The position numbers and the translations under genes were made by a program. A stretch of 64,000 nucleotides of DNA from Galbibacter mesophilus (GTDB lineage: Bacteria; Bacteroidota; Bacteroidia; Flavobacteriales; Flavobacteriaceae), in NCBI RefSeq assembly GCF_023721415.1, contig NZ_JAMQVC010000001.1, forward strand, positions 806,001 through 870,000. The letters run 5' to 3'. Of this stretch, positions 9,884 through 19,108 are shown in pieces. The notes beneath the pieces were generated by a model. That model had not been told where the DNA came from. It was given only the letters and a program-made list of their open reading frames with translations, and did no database searches. Every line of letters begins with the position of its first letter. Positions within the stretch are counted from its first letter, which is position 1.

Positions 9884-11116
9884 TTAATCTTCAAACTCCT
9901 CTTTTAAAATTCTAACCACCTCTTGAATAGTTTCCTCTTCAAGATCGGTTCTTTTAACCAAATCACTTACCTCTTGGTCTAGAACACTTTTAGCCGTATC
10001 CAAGCCTATTTTTCTGAACTCTTCAATAATCCATGCTTCAATTTCATCAGAAAATTCTGTTAACTCAACATCCTCTTCAACTCCTTCTCGAAGCACGTCT
10101 ATTTCGTAACCGGTTAATTGTCCGGCCAAACGTATGTTAAAACCACCCTTACCGATAGCCTTAGAAACCTCTTCTGGTTTTAAAAGAACTTCAGCATGTT
10201 TGGTTTCGTCGTTCAAAGTTACCAAACTTACCCTTGCCGGACTCAATGCACGGCTAATAAACAACTGCGGATTGTTGGTAAAATTGATAACATCTATGTT
10301 TTCATTTCCTAATTCACGAACAATACCATGAATTCTAGATCCTTTCATACCCACACAAGCTCCAACAGGATCGATTCTATCATCGTAAGAATCTACTGCC
10401 ACTTTCGCTTTCTCTCCTGGGATACGAACTACTTTTTTCACGGTAATCAATCCGTCAAAAACTTCAGGAATTTCCTGTTCGAATAATTTTTCAAGGAACT
10501 CTGGCGCAGTCCTAGACATAATAATCATCGGCTTATTTCCTTTCAACTCCACACCTTCAATGATACCTCTTACGTTTTCTCCTTTTCGGAAGAAATCAGA
10601 AGGTATTTGCTTGTCCTTCGGAAGGATAATTTCGTTCCCTTCATCATCCAACAAAATAACCGCCTTATGACGAATATGATGAACCTCAGCAGTATAAATC
10701 TCACCGATAAGGTCTTTAAACTGCTTGTAGATAGTTGTATTATCGTGTTCGTGGATTTTAGAGATAAGATTTTGACGTAATGCCAAAATAGATCTTCTAC
10801 CCAAATCGATCAACTTCACCTCTTCAGACACATCTTCCCCTACTTCAAAATCGGGCTCAATCTTACGTGCATCAGTTAAAGAAATCTCTTGGTTGTCGTC
10901 TTCCACTTCATCATCTGCAACCACAATTCGGTTTCTCCAAATCTCCAAATCCCCTTTATCAGGGTTTATAATGATATCAAAATTATCATCCGATCCAAAT
11001 TTTTTCTTAAGGGCATTTCTGAATACGTCTTCCAAAATGGCCATTAACGTTACACGATCTATGAGTTTATCGTCTTTAAACTCAGAAAAAGATTCGATCA
11101 ATGCAAGATTCTCCAT
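9884..11116 (-). CDS. nusA: Transcription termination/antitermination factor NusA
   Basis: A 410-residue RNA polymerase-binding elongation factor. The N-terminal domain (MENLALIESFSEFKDDKLID) is followed by an S1 domain (about 135-200) and two KH domains, with the signatures GMKGSRIHGIVRELG and KAIGKGGFNIRLAG. It ends after an acidic tail and lacks the two extra C-terminal repeats of E. coli NusA, as usual outside the gamma-proteobacteria. It lies 13 bp after rimP, so the two are co-transcribed and probably translationally linked. Confidence 0.97.
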   Translation of the reverse strand: MENLALIESFSEFKDDKLIDRVTLMAILEDVFRNALKKKFGSDDNFDIIINPDKGDLEIWRNRIVVADDEVEDDNQEISLTDARKIEPDFEVGEDVSEEVKLIDLGRRSILALRQNLISKIHEHDNTTIYKQFKDLIGEIYTAEVHHIRHKAVILLDDEGNEIILPKDKQIPSDFFRKGENVRGIIEGVELKGNKPMIIMSRTAPEFLEKLFEQEIPEVFDGLITVKKVVRIPGEKAKVAVDSYDDRIDPVGACVGMKGSRIHGIVRELGNENIDVINFTNNPQLFISRALSPARVSLVTLNDETKHAEVLLKPEEVSKAIGKGGFNIRLAGQLTGYEIDVLREGVEEDVELTEFSDEIEAWIIEEFRKIGLDTAKSVLDQEVSDLVKRTDLEEETIQEVVRILKEEFED

Positions 11117-11129
11117 GTCAATTTCTTAA

Positions 11130-11591
11130 TTAAAATGTTATCATCACTTTAGCTTCCACAATATCCGCAAAAGGGATTTCTTTTTCATACTTTACAGTAA
11201 CCTTTCCTTTCCCTACTGGCTTTGGCTCCCTAGCCTTCCAGTGTAAATGTATTCCTTCATCGGTTACCGCAGTGAGCTCTCCTTCAAATTTATCTTCGGC
11301 AGTTGTTATTTGAAACTTTCTGCCAATATTTTTTTTGTACTGTCTGTTGTTCACAATAGGCTCTGTAGCCCCTGGGGAAGTCACTTCCAATGAGAAATCC
11401 ATCTCTTCCCTGTCCAAATTGTGTTCTACATGCCTGCTTACCGCAATGCAATCTTTCAAAGTAACCCCATTATCACCATCAACAATCACTTTGATTTTGT
11501 TATCTGGGGTTATGGAGAAATCTATCAAGAAAAGTGATTTTTTCTCCTCAAAAACTTCATTTAAAAGCGTTGTTACCCTTTCTTTCAACAT
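11130..11591 (-). CDS. rimP: Ribosome maturation factor RimP
   Basis: A 153-residue protein for 30S subunit maturation and first gene of the rimP-nusA-infB operon. The family signatures VIVDGDNGVTLKDCIAVSRH and EVTSPGATEPI are both visible. Start ATG 11591 lies only a few bases after the T-run of the leader hairpin at 11609-11630, a position suited to control of the operon. Confidence 0.96.
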   Translation of the reverse strand: MLKERVTTLLNEVFEEKKSLFLIDFSITPDNKIKVIVDGDNGVTLKDCIAVSRHVEHNLDREEMDFSLEVTSPGATEPIVNNRQYKKNIGRKFQITTAEDKFEGELTAVTDEGIHLHWKAREPKPVGKGKVTVKYEKEIPFADIVEAKVMITF

Positions 11592-11603
11592 CTAATATTA
11601 GTA

Positions 11604-11630
11604 TAAAAAGAGGGGACTTTTGTCCCCTCT
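11604..11630 (-). terminator. Terminator-like hairpin in the rimP-nusA-infB leader (candidate attenuator)
   Basis: Read on the minus strand, a perfect 9-bp stem AGAGGGGAC/GTCCCCTCT with an AAAA loop is followed at once by TTTTTAT and then, after about 12 bases, by the rimP start codon. A matching -7 element lies ~28 bp upstream. The hairpin is therefore between promoter and first gene, not after a gene, which suggests conditional termination. Confidence 0.65.
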
Positions 11631-11657
11631 GAAATAGATTATTCACTTTCAACGCTG

Positions 11658-11665
11658 CAAATATA
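11658..11665 (-). promoter_or_regulatory. Candidate -7 promoter element for rimP-nusA-infB
   Basis: On the minus strand the bases are TATATTTG followed by CAGC, a good TAnnTTTG match. The predicted transcript would start near 11652 and carry a leader of about 60 nt containing the hairpin at 11609-11630. Confidence 0.55.
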
Positions 11666-11930
11666 CAATTTTTTTTAAACCTAAAAATACTTGACTCAAT
11701 CTTTATATAGTTATCTTTCTAAAAATGAATAAAATGATTAACGTAACCAAAAACGTGAATCCGACCACACTTTCCCAACGATGCCAAAGTTTGAATATTT
11801 TATGCTTTTAAAATATTAAAAAGCATTCCATCAGAAAAATCACTTCAGACCAAAACCTTTAACAATTAATAAAACTGTTTTACTTAAATTTATAACCTCT
11901 TCTGTTTAAATATTATAAAAAATACAACGA
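11666..11930. other. Gene-free AT-rich spacer between rimP and the S9 peptidase gene
   Basis: No open frame with coding character and no repeat was found in this stretch. It holds the divergent upstream regions of the rimP operon and of the peptidase gene. No strong -7 match was found for the peptidase. Confidence 0.5.
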
Positions 11931-14354
11931 ATGAAAAAAATTCTCTTTTTAATTGTTCTATGCTTTAATTTCAGTCTTGCACAAGAAAAGCTCACCTACC
12001 AAAAACCTAGTGAGGAATTACTAAAACTTGTAGACGTGGAACTTGCTCCCCGCGTTAATATGAATAGCGAGGGAAACAAAATCATACTGCTTTACAGAAG
12101 CCGATACAGCACGATTGAAGAATTATCCGAAGAAGAACTGCGGCTGGCGGGGCTGCGAATCAACCCCAAGAAAAATATTGGAAGCAGAACTTCATATTAC
12201 TACGACATAAAAATTAAAAACACAACTAGCAAAAATGCTGAGGAGATTACTGGTTTGCCAGAAAACCTGCGAGCCGCTAATATTGAGTGGTCTCCCGATG
12301 AAAGCAAAATTGCCTTTACCAATACGAATTCGGAAGGCGTTTCACTCTGGATAATCGATGTCGACAAAAAATCGGCACGAAAAATTGAAACTCCGTTTAT
12401 AAACGCAAATTTAGGTTCTTCCATCAACTGGTTTAAAGACGGGAAATCCCTCCTCATTAAAACCACTCCCGAAGACAGAAAAGAACTTATTGACACCAAA
12501 AACAGCATCCCAACAGGACCTACAATTTCCACCAATGATGGCAAAGAAGCACAAAACAGAACCTACCAAGACCTCTTAAGTAACCCTAACGATGAATTTA
12601 ATTTTGAACAACTGGCGCTATCAAAACTACACAAAGTTTCTTTGGACGGTCAAATTTCTGTGTGGAAAGATACCGACATGTATCGTGGAATTTCATTTTC
12701 ACCTGATGGAGAATACGTGATGGTAAGCAAACTTTCGAAGCCATTTTCTTACCTAGTTCCTTACTACAGATTCCCCACCATAACCTTGATCTACACTAAA
12801 GACGGAACAATGGTTAACGAAGTAAATAAGGCTCCTCTTACAGAAGAACTTCCAAAAGGTTTTATGGCGGTTAGAACCGGAAAAAGAAATTTTGAATGGC
12901 GACGTGACAAACCGGCAACACTAATCTACACTGTTGCACTCGATGAAGGCGACCCAGAAAAAGAGACTGAATTTAGAGATGAAATATTTGCTCTAGAAGC
13001 TCCTTTTAATGACGAAGGACAGTCGATTTTGAAAACGAAAAACAGATTTTCCCAAATATTATGGGGCAATAACACCACGGCCGTTGCTTACGATTATTGG
13101 TGGAACAACCGAAATACAAAAACTTATGTTTTTAACCCTTCCAACAACAAAAAACAACCGGTAATTATAGAAGACAGAAATTATCAAGATAAATATAGTG
13201 ATCCAGGTAATTTTGTAACCCACAAAAATGAATTCCACCAGAATGTTTTGTTTTTGGACAAAGAAAAAAACACATATTTGATGGGAGAGGGGTATTCCGA
13301 AGAAGGACAGCACCCATTTATTGATAAATTCAATCTTAACTCATTAAAAAAGGAAAGGCTATACACTTCTAGCTTGAAGAACAAAAAAGAAGACTTACTC
13401 GAATTTAAACCAGAAGAAAACCGAGTACTCACAAGAATAGAATCGCCTACAACCTATCCTAACTACTATTTTAGAAAACTGAATTCCAAAAAAGAACCTC
13501 AACAACTTACCTTTTTTGAGAACCCATTTGAAAGTGTAGCCGGCATACACAAAGAGGTTATTACTTACAAAAGAGACGATGGCTTGGAGCTTTCCGGAAC
13601 TCTATACCTTCCAGTTGGTTACAATATGAATAAAAAGGAAAAGAATCCTTTAATTTTATGGGCATATCCACGTGAATACAAAGACAAGAACAGCGCCTCG
13701 CAAAACACTCAAAACCCTAATGATTTCACCTACCTTTATTACGGCTCTCCAATTTACTGGGTAGCGAAAGGATATGTAGTTTTAGACGATGCTGCCTTTC
13801 CAATAATTGGTGAAAAGGACGAAGAACCAAATGACACTTTTCGCGAACAACTTGTAGCTAATGCAAAAGCAGCTATAGACGCCGTAGATAAATTGGGCTA
13901 CATCGATAGAACCAAAGTTGCTGTTGGAGGCCATAGTTATGGCGCTTTCATGGTTGCCAACCTACTTTCACATTCCGATTTATTTGCTGCCGGTATCGCC
14001 AGAAGTGGCGCTTACAACCGTACATTAACACCTTTCGGATTTCAAAGTGAAGAAAGAAACTACTGGGAAGCTCCAGAAATATACAACACCATGTCTCCCT
14101 TTATGCATGCCGAAAAAATGAAACACCCCTTATTGTTAATTCACGGAGAAGCCGATAACAATTCTGGAACATACCCAATGCAAAGTGAACGGTATTTCAA
14201 CGCGCTTAAAGGGCTTGGCGCTACTGTACGCCTAGTGATGCTGCCAAGGGAAAGTCATGGATATAGAGCTAAAGAAAGCGTTCTGCACGTAATTTGGGAG
14301 CAAGATCAATGGCTTGAAAAGTACCTGAAAAAGGATAATAAAATTTCAAAATAG
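11931..14354 (+). CDS. Secreted S9-family prolyl-oligopeptidase-like serine peptidase
   Basis: An 807-residue exported peptidase. A signal peptide (MKKILFLIVLCFNFSLAQ) is followed by a WD40-like/beta-propeller region to about residue 540, and by an alpha/beta-hydrolase catalytic domain. The catalytic triad is visible as Ser669 in GGHSYGAF, Asp742 in HGEADNNS and His776 in RESHGY. This arrangement matches the acylaminoacyl-/glutamyl-type S9 peptidases of Bacteroidota that trim short peptides in the periplasm. The substrate preference cannot be read from the sequence. The gene stands alone, ending at a bidirectional terminator shared with tRNA-Gln. Confidence 0.92.
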   Translation: MKKILFLIVLCFNFSLAQEKLTYQKPSEELLKLVDVELAPRVNMNSEGNKIILLYRSRYSTIEELSEEELRLAGLRINPKKNIGSRTSYYYDIKIKNTTSKNAEEITGLPENLRAANIEWSPDESKIAFTNTNSEGVSLWIIDVDKKSARKIETPFINANLGSSINWFKDGKSLLIKTTPEDRKELIDTKNSIPTGPTISTNDGKEAQNRTYQDLLSNPNDEFNFEQLALSKLHKVSLDGQISVWKDTDMYRGISFSPDGEYVMVSKLSKPFSYLVPYYRFPTITLIYTKDGTMVNEVNKAPLTEELPKGFMAVRTGKRNFEWRRDKPATLIYTVALDEGDPEKETEFRDEIFALEAPFNDEGQSILKTKNRFSQILWGNNTTAVAYDYWWNNRNTKTYVFNPSNNKKQPVIIEDRNYQDKYSDPGNFVTHKNEFHQNVLFLDKEKNTYLMGEGYSEEGQHPFIDKFNLNSLKKERLYTSSLKNKKEDLLEFKPEENRVLTRIESPTTYPNYYFRKLNSKKEPQQLTFFENPFESVAGIHKEVITYKRDDGLELSGTLYLPVGYNMNKKEKNPLILWAYPREYKDKNSASQNTQNPNDFTYLYYGSPIYWVAKGYVVLDDAAFPIIGEKDEEPNDTFREQLVANAKAAIDAVDKLGYIDRTKVAVGGHSYGAFMVANLLSHSDLFAAGIARSGAYNRTLTPFGFQSEERNYWEAPEIYNTMSPFMHAEKMKHPLLLIHGEADNNSGTYPMQSERYFNALKGLGATVRLVMLPRESHGYRAKESVLHVIWEQDQWLEKYLKKDNKISK

Positions 14355-14360
14355 AAACAA

Positions 14361-14392
14361 AAAAAAGTCCTAGCAAAAACTAGGACTTTTTT
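14361..14392. terminator. Bidirectional terminator between the S9 peptidase gene and tRNA-Gln
   Basis: The inverted repeat AAAAAGTCCTAG/CTAGGACTTTTT with a short A-rich loop can end both the plus-strand peptidase transcript and the minus-strand tRNA transcript. Confidence 0.85.
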
Positions 14393-14393
14393 G

Positions 14394-14465
14394 TTGGCCT
14401 ACAAGGACTCGAACCTTGAACGACTGAACCAAAATCAGCTGTGTTACCAATTACACCATAGGCCA
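14394..14465 (-). tRNA. tRNA-Gln (anticodon TTG)
   Basis: A 72-nt cloverleaf on the minus strand. The acceptor stem is TGGCCTA/TAGGCCA with discriminator A. The anticodon arm is CTGA-TTTTGGT-TCAG, giving anticodon TTG, and the T arm contains GGTTCGAGTCC. The 3' CCA is not encoded. Confidence 0.95.
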
Positions 14466-14654
14466 ATAAACCAAGCTTTTTTGGATGCTCATCCGTAAAA
14501 GCAGGTGCAAATTTATAACAATCTTTTAGATGCACAAATATTTTTTTTAATTTTTTTATTGCCGCTTTTCGATCGCCTGTTAACATTTATCAAAAGTGAA
14601 GTACTTTCCCTTAATATTTATTAAATTCGCCTGCTATACAAGAAAAACATTTAC

Positions 14655-17600
14655 ATGTCTGCAAATCAATTTAAAAAATGGGATACTATCTTAGGTTGGA
14701 TAGTTTTTTTAATTGCACTTATTACCTATCACCTAACCGTAGAACCTACTTCTAGTTTTTGGGATGCCGGTGAATATATTGCCACTTCAGCTAAATTACA
14801 AGTAGGCCACCCTCCTGGAGCACCCTTCTTTCAAATGATGGGCGCATTCTTTGCGATGTTTTCATCCGAAGCGGAATCGATAGCAGTAACGGTTAACCAT
14901 ATGTCGGTTTTCTCTAGTGCATTTGCTATTCTTTTCATGTTCTGGTCCATCACCAATATAACTAGAAAATTAGCCTTGAAAAACGGAGAGCTTTCCGAAG
15001 AAAACTTAACCATAGGTCATTATATTGCTATTTTGGGAAGTGGATTTGTAGGCGCATTAGCTTTTACCTTTTCGGATAGCTTTTGGTTTAATGCCGTAGA
15101 AGCGGAAGTATATGCCATGGCCATGTTACTTACATCTTTAATGGTTTGGTTGGGCTTGAAATGGGCAGACGAAATGCACACTCCACGTGGTAACCGTTGG
15201 CTCATTTTAATTTCCTTGGTTGTTGGTCTTTCTTTCGGGGTTCACTTTATGGCCCTTTTGACTATTCCTTCCCTCGGAATGATTTATTATTTTAAAAATT
15301 ATAAAAACTACAATGCTAAGTCGTTTATTATTGCCAATGTAGTTTCCATTGCTATACTACTCTTCATCTTCAAATTATTACTTCCTAATGTCATGAAGCT
15401 TTTTGCCTATTTGGAGGTTTTCTTTGTTAACAGCATCGGCTTGCCATTTAATTCGGGCACCATAATAGTAGGATTATTAATAATTGCATTGTTTTACTTC
15501 GGATTAAATTATACCCGAAAAAAAGGCCAAGTCTTAGCAAACACGATTATTTTAAGCGTTATGTTCATCCTGATTGGCTTCTCTACTTGGGTGATGGTCC
15601 CCATTCGTGCGAACGCTGGAACGGTTATTAATGAGAACAGCCCGACGGATGCGCGTCAATTACTTGCTTATTATAATTTAGAGCAATACCCCGAAACACA
15701 TCTCTTCTATGGACCGATGTACACGGATGCTTTTGCTGGCCAAGATCCGGACAATCCGTACAAAGACGATAAACCTAAATATGAAAGGGATTATAAAACG
15801 GGAAAATATGTAATTGTAAACAACTACGAAAACTCCAGAGTAGCACCAAACAGTGCTCACGAAGGTTTTTTACCAAGAATGTGGAGCAGTGAACACGCTG
15901 CCAATTACATGAAAATTACGGGACCCGTAAATATAAAAGTTAAACCGCAATACCGAAGCGAACAACAACTTACCTCGGCTGTAAGTCAGTTTAAAAGGGA
16001 TTTGGAAAATGGCGTTATAGACGAGGAAGAATACCTCAACTTCATTAAACAGTTCAATGAATTTTTAGTTATTGAGAAGCCAACCTTTTGGCAAAACATG
16101 CATTACCTGTTCGAATTTCAAATGGGATATATGTACTGGCGCTATTTTATGTGGAACTTCACAGGCCGTCAAGATGATATTCAGGGGAAATTGGATAACC
16201 ACGGAAATTGGCTTAGTGGCATAAAGTTTATAGACGAAATGAGGCTGGGCTCTCAAGACAACCTTCCTTCGGATGTTTTGAACAACAAAGCGCGAAATAC
16301 CTATTTCTTTTTACCGCTGATTCTCGGACTAATCGGATTTATCTTTATGCTGAAGTCGAGTAAACAACAATTCTGGGTGCTATTCACACTTTTCCTCTTT
16401 ATGGGACTCGCCTTGAAAGTATATCTAAACGAACGTCCTTTTGAACCACGTGAACGTGATTATGCTTTGGTTGGATCGTTCTTTGTGTTCTCTATGTGGA
16501 TAGGAATGGGTGTGTACGCACTTTTTGATGAATTTAAAAAATACCTTTCTCCAAAAGTACTTGCTCCGGCAATTACGGTAATTTGCTTTTTGGCGGTTCC
16601 ATCGGTGATGGCATACCAGAATTGGGATGATCACGACCGTTCCGATCGCTACACAGCGCAGTCCATGGCAAAATCTTATTTAGACTCTATTGAAGAAGAT
16701 AAGGACGCCATGCTCTTTACCATTGGAGACAACGACACTTTTTCATTGTGGTATGCACAGGAAATTGAAGGCTACCGAACGGATGTTAGAACCATAAACA
16801 CCAGTTTATTTGCCACCGATTGGTATATCGACCAAATGAAGCGCACTGCATACCAAAGCAAACCAATCCCTTCTCAACTTACGCATGACAAGTATGCGTA
16901 CGGTGTTCGAGATGCAGTTTACTACCAACAACTCACCGATGAACGTTGGGACATTAAAAGGTTTATAGATTGGATTAGCAACGACGACAATACCATAAGA
17001 AACCTCATTAAAAAACGTGGAGGCGATACCTCTCAATATCCAGAGAGCTACCTAAACCTTCCTTTTTACCCAACAAACAAAATTCGGGTTCCCGTTAATA
17101 AGGAAACTGTTCTTAATAAAGGATTGGTAAAAGAAAAGGATTCTGCAAAAATTGTAGATTACATTGATATTGATCTTCCGAAGAGCGCATTGCCAAAAAA
17201 TAGAATTTTAATGCTCGACATTTTGGCAAACAACAATTGGGAGCGACCTATTTACTTTACAGGCGGAAGTTTTGATCCTGCCGAATATCTTTGGATGAAA
17301 GACTATCTGCAATTGGATGGCTTGGTGTACAAGCTGGTGCCAATTAAAACGCCAATCGATAAAAACAATCCATACGAAATGGGTCGTATTGACGAAGACC
17401 TTATGTACAATATCGTGATGGACTGGGATTGGGGTAATTCTGAATCACCGGATATATATCACGATCCGGAAACCCGCAAGAACAGTATTTCTTACCGAGG
17501 CAACTTGGCCCGACTAACGGAGAAACTTATAAGAACCAATAAAACGGAAAAGGCAAAAGAAGTATTGGACTTGGCCATGGAGAAAATGCCTTTCGGTTAC

Positions 17601-18044
17601 TTTGGTTATTATGTTTTCTTAGAACCTTACGTAGAAGGTTATTATAAGGTTGGAGAAACTGAAAAAGCGCGCAATCTATTTAAGGATATCGCTAAAAAAT
17701 ATCAAGAAAGCTTGCATTACTACAGCAATTTAGACATAGACACCCAATACAACTACGCTTCTGATATTGTAAGCGATGTAGAAAGGTATCGAAGCTTATT
17801 GGATATTGTTGTTGCCAACGATAACAAAGAATTTGCGTTGCCGGAAACTAAGACTTTCAACGAGTTTTTAGAAAGATTTAGTCACTTCTATCAAAGGCCG
17901 GGAGCTGCTCAACCTAATCAAGTTCCGCAAGGGCAACCAGCGATAGATGATAACGTTAATCCTATGGAAGAAATTGATTCTGCAATTATGGATGCTGGAA
18001 ATGTACCTATCGATCCTTTAAATGATCAGACTCCAGAAGAATAG
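14655..18044 (+). CDS. DUF2723 multi-pass membrane protein (TMEM260-like, putative glycosyltransferase)
   Basis: A 1129-residue inner-membrane protein. The N-terminal region has about ten membrane segments and the DUF2723 signature FWDAGEYIATSAKLQVGHPP, whose acidic residues sit in the first extracytoplasmic loop as in GT-C glycosyltransferases. A second set of spans lies near residues 545-660 (FFLPLILGLIGFIF, VFSMWIGMGVYALF). The C-terminal third is soluble with a motif-rich region (FTIGDNDTFSLWYAQ) and helical, TPR-like repeats. Eukaryotic TMEM260 of this family is a protein O-mannosyltransferase. Flavobacteria perform general protein O-glycosylation, so a role there is plausible but is inference. 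It is monocistronic and followed by a strong terminator. Confidence 0.85.
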   Translation: MSANQFKKWDTILGWIVFLIALITYHLTVEPTSSFWDAGEYIATSAKLQVGHPPGAPFFQMMGAFFAMFSSEAESIAVTVNHMSVFSSAFAILFMFWSITNITRKLALKNGELSEENLTIGHYIAILGSGFVGALAFTFSDSFWFNAVEAEVYAMAMLLTSLMVWLGLKWADEMHTPRGNRWLILISLVVGLSFGVHFMALLTIPSLGMIYYFKNYKNYNAKSFIIANVVSIAILLFIFKLLLPNVMKLFAYLEVFFVNSIGLPFNSGTIIVGLLIIALFYFGLNYTRKKGQVLANTIILSVMFILIGFSTWVMVPIRANAGTVINENSPTDARQLLAYYNLEQYPETHLFYGPMYTDAFAGQDPDNPYKDDKPKYERDYKTGKYVIVNNYENSRVAPNSAHEGFLPRMWSSEHAANYMKITGPVNIKVKPQYRSEQQLTSAVSQFKRDLENGVIDEEEYLNFIKQFNEFLVIEKPTFWQNMHYLFEFQMGYMYWRYFMWNFTGRQDDIQGKLDNHGNWLSGIKFIDEMRLGSQDNLPSDVLNNKARNTYFFLPLILGLIGFIFMLKSSKQQFWVLFTLFLFMGLALKVYLNERPFEPRERDYALVGSFFVFSMWIGMGVYALFDEFKKYLSPKVLAPAITVICFLAVPSVMAYQNWDDHDRSDRYTAQSMAKSYLDSIEEDKDAMLFTIGDNDTFSLWYAQEIEGYRTDVRTINTSLFATDWYIDQMKRTAYQSKPIPSQLTHDKYAYGVRDAVYYQQLTDERWDIKRFIDWISNDDNTIRNLIKKRGGDTSQYPESYLNLPFYPTNKIRVPVNKETVLNKGLVKEKDSAKIVDYIDIDLPKSALPKNRILMLDILANNNWERPIYFTGGSFDPAEYLWMKDYLQLDGLVYKLVPIKTPIDKNNPYEMGRIDEDLMYNIVMDWDWGNSESPDIYHDPETRKNSISYRGNLARLTEKLIRTNKTEKAKEVLDLAMEKMPFGYFGYYVFLEPYVEGYYKVGETEKARNLFKDIAKKYQESLHYYSNLDIDTQYNYASDIVSDVERYRSLLDIVVANDNKEFALPETKTFNEFLERFSHFYQRPGAAQPNQVPQGQPAIDDNVNPMEEIDSAIMDAGNVPIDPLNDQTPEE

Positions 18045-18066
18045 TTAACTTCCAAATAATATACTA

Positions 18067-18110
18067 TCAGGCACATTTGTACGACTCAATTCAAATGTGC
18101 CTGATTTTTT
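18067..18110 (+). terminator. Intrinsic terminator after the DUF2723 gene
   Basis: A 13-bp perfect stem TCAGGCACATTTG/CAAATGTGCCTGA (18067-18079 with 18092-18104) is followed by TTTTTT. Confidence 0.9.
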
Positions 18111-18171
18111 TAAAACGACTTCATTCAAAAAAACTAAAACGCTGTAATTCCGAACATTACACATCGATTTC

Positions 18172-18188
18172 TGTGTATTTATTACACA
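18172..18188. promoter_or_regulatory. Palindromic upstream activator site for the first PepSY-like gene
   Basis: A perfect palindrome TGTGTA-N5-TACACA. Further half-sites lie on both sides (TTACACA near 18157 and ATACACAC near 18201). The site is ~119 bp upstream of the sigma-54-type promoter, a typical distance for enhancer sites of NtrC-family regulators. A related but imperfect site precedes the paralogous gene. Confidence 0.6.
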
Positions 18189-18306
18189 CTTTTTCAACCG
18201 ATACACACTATTTTATACAAATGCATCAAAATTTAAAAAAGTACATTATTTTATAATGTTCTGATTTTTAGATTTTTATACGCAATCAACGTTTATTATG
18301 AGGATT

Positions 18307-18321
18307 TGGAATGATATTGGT
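18307..18321 (+). promoter_or_regulatory. Candidate sigma-54 (-24/-12) promoter of the first PepSY-like gene
   Basis: TGGAATGATATTGGT has the -24 GG and a degenerate -12 (GT instead of GC) at the right spacing. The same pattern plus the following TATACT appears at the same place before the paralogue (19045-19059). The element lies 47 bp before ATG 18369. Confidence 0.55.
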
Positions 18322-18368
18322 TTTATACTTATCAGAAAACAAATAATAATCATAAAAACATAGAAATC

Positions 18369-18665
18369 ATGAAAAAGTTAATTTTAGCATCCGCATTAGC
18401 ACTAGGTAGTTTTACAGCATTCGCAGCTACACCAACCATTTTAAACAACAATGAAGTTGTAACAGTAGCACAGGATGAATATCAGGAAATTGAAGTAGCA
18501 GAGGTTCCCCAAGCCGTTTCTGATGCATTGGCAGCAGATTTTCCTGGAGCTGAGATTTCCAAAGCATACAAGAATGAGGCTTCTGAGTACAAATTAGAAG
18601 TTATGGTGGGAGAAGAAACTACCACCCTTTATGCTAACGAAAGCGGAGAGTGGATACAAAAATAA
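18369..18665 (+). CDS. Secreted PepSY-like small protein, copy 1
   Basis: A 98-residue exported protein. Signal peptide MKKLILASALALGSFTAFAA is followed by a single PepSY-like domain: EVPQAVSDALAADFPGAEIS, then KAYKNEASEYKLEVMVG and the ending GEWIQK. Such small PepSY-like domains (also described as beta-lactamase-inhibitor-protein-like) are periplasmic in Bacteroidota, with no known enzyme activity. Copy 2 at 19109-19411 shares the signal peptide, the DFPG..SKA.KN core and the terminal WIQK, so the pair arose by tandem duplication. Each has its own sigma-54-type promoter and terminator, and the sigma-54 activator gene follows. Control by that activator is inferred. Confidence 0.85.
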   Translation: MKKLILASALALGSFTAFAATPTILNNNEVVTVAQDEYQEIEVAEVPQAVSDALAADFPGAEISKAYKNEASEYKLEVMVGEETTTLYANESGEWIQK

Positions 18666-18702
18666 TAAAAGTAAGCTTCGTTTATTTTAATTACGTTTGA
18701 AG

Positions 18703-18736
18703 AAAAAGGCTTGTCGGTAATCGGCAAGCCTTTTTT
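18703..18736 (+). terminator. Intrinsic terminator after PepSY-like copy 1
   Basis: The stem AAAAAGGCTTG/CAAGCCTTTTT (18703-18713 with 18725-18735) encloses an 11-nt loop and ends in a T-run. Confidence 0.85.
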
Positions 18737-18940
18737 ATTGGTTGAATTTTCTTCGGAAGGATATTATCTTAAATCATCATTCTAATTATTCTAGATTCTA
18801 TTATCATAAAATTCATAATGTCAAGGAAGTCACTTTGCATTAACAGCCGTTCCGATATTCAGAAATAAAAAGAATCGTTTCATTGATGACATTGAATGTC
18901 AAGAAAAGGCGGACTTGAAAGTATACAAATTACCCAATTC

Positions 18941-18957
18941 TGTATGCCTTTTACACA
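18941..18957. promoter_or_regulatory. Upstream activator-like site for the second PepSY-like gene
   Basis: TGTATG-N5-TACACA has the 6-5-6 layout of the perfect palindrome at 18172-18188, with a second half-site (ATACAC) near 18964. It lies ~88 bp before the -24/-12 promoter. Confidence 0.5.
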
Positions 18958-19044
18958 GTTTTTATACACTTTCCTAATGGGTTATTTTCTGATAAAATAA
19001 ATAAGTATTTGATTTTCAATAATTTACATTTTTTGTTTTCAAGT

Positions 19045-19059
19045 TGGTACAAAATTGGC
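19045..19059 (+). promoter_or_regulatory. Candidate sigma-54 (-24/-12) promoter of the second PepSY-like gene
   Basis: TGGTACAAAATTGGC carries GG and GC with the exact -24/-12 spacing and fits TGGyAyr-N4-TTGC apart from one base. It lies 49 bp before ATG 19109, nearly the same geometry as copy 1. Confidence 0.65.
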
Positions 19060-19108
19060 TCTATACTAAGCAAACAAAGTTTAAATAAACAAATAAAAAG
19101 AAAAAGAT

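Noticed and set aside
14380-14586. 68-codon open frame on the minus strand covering the tRNA
   Set aside because: It runs through tRNA-Gln and its terminator, so it cannot be a real protein gene.
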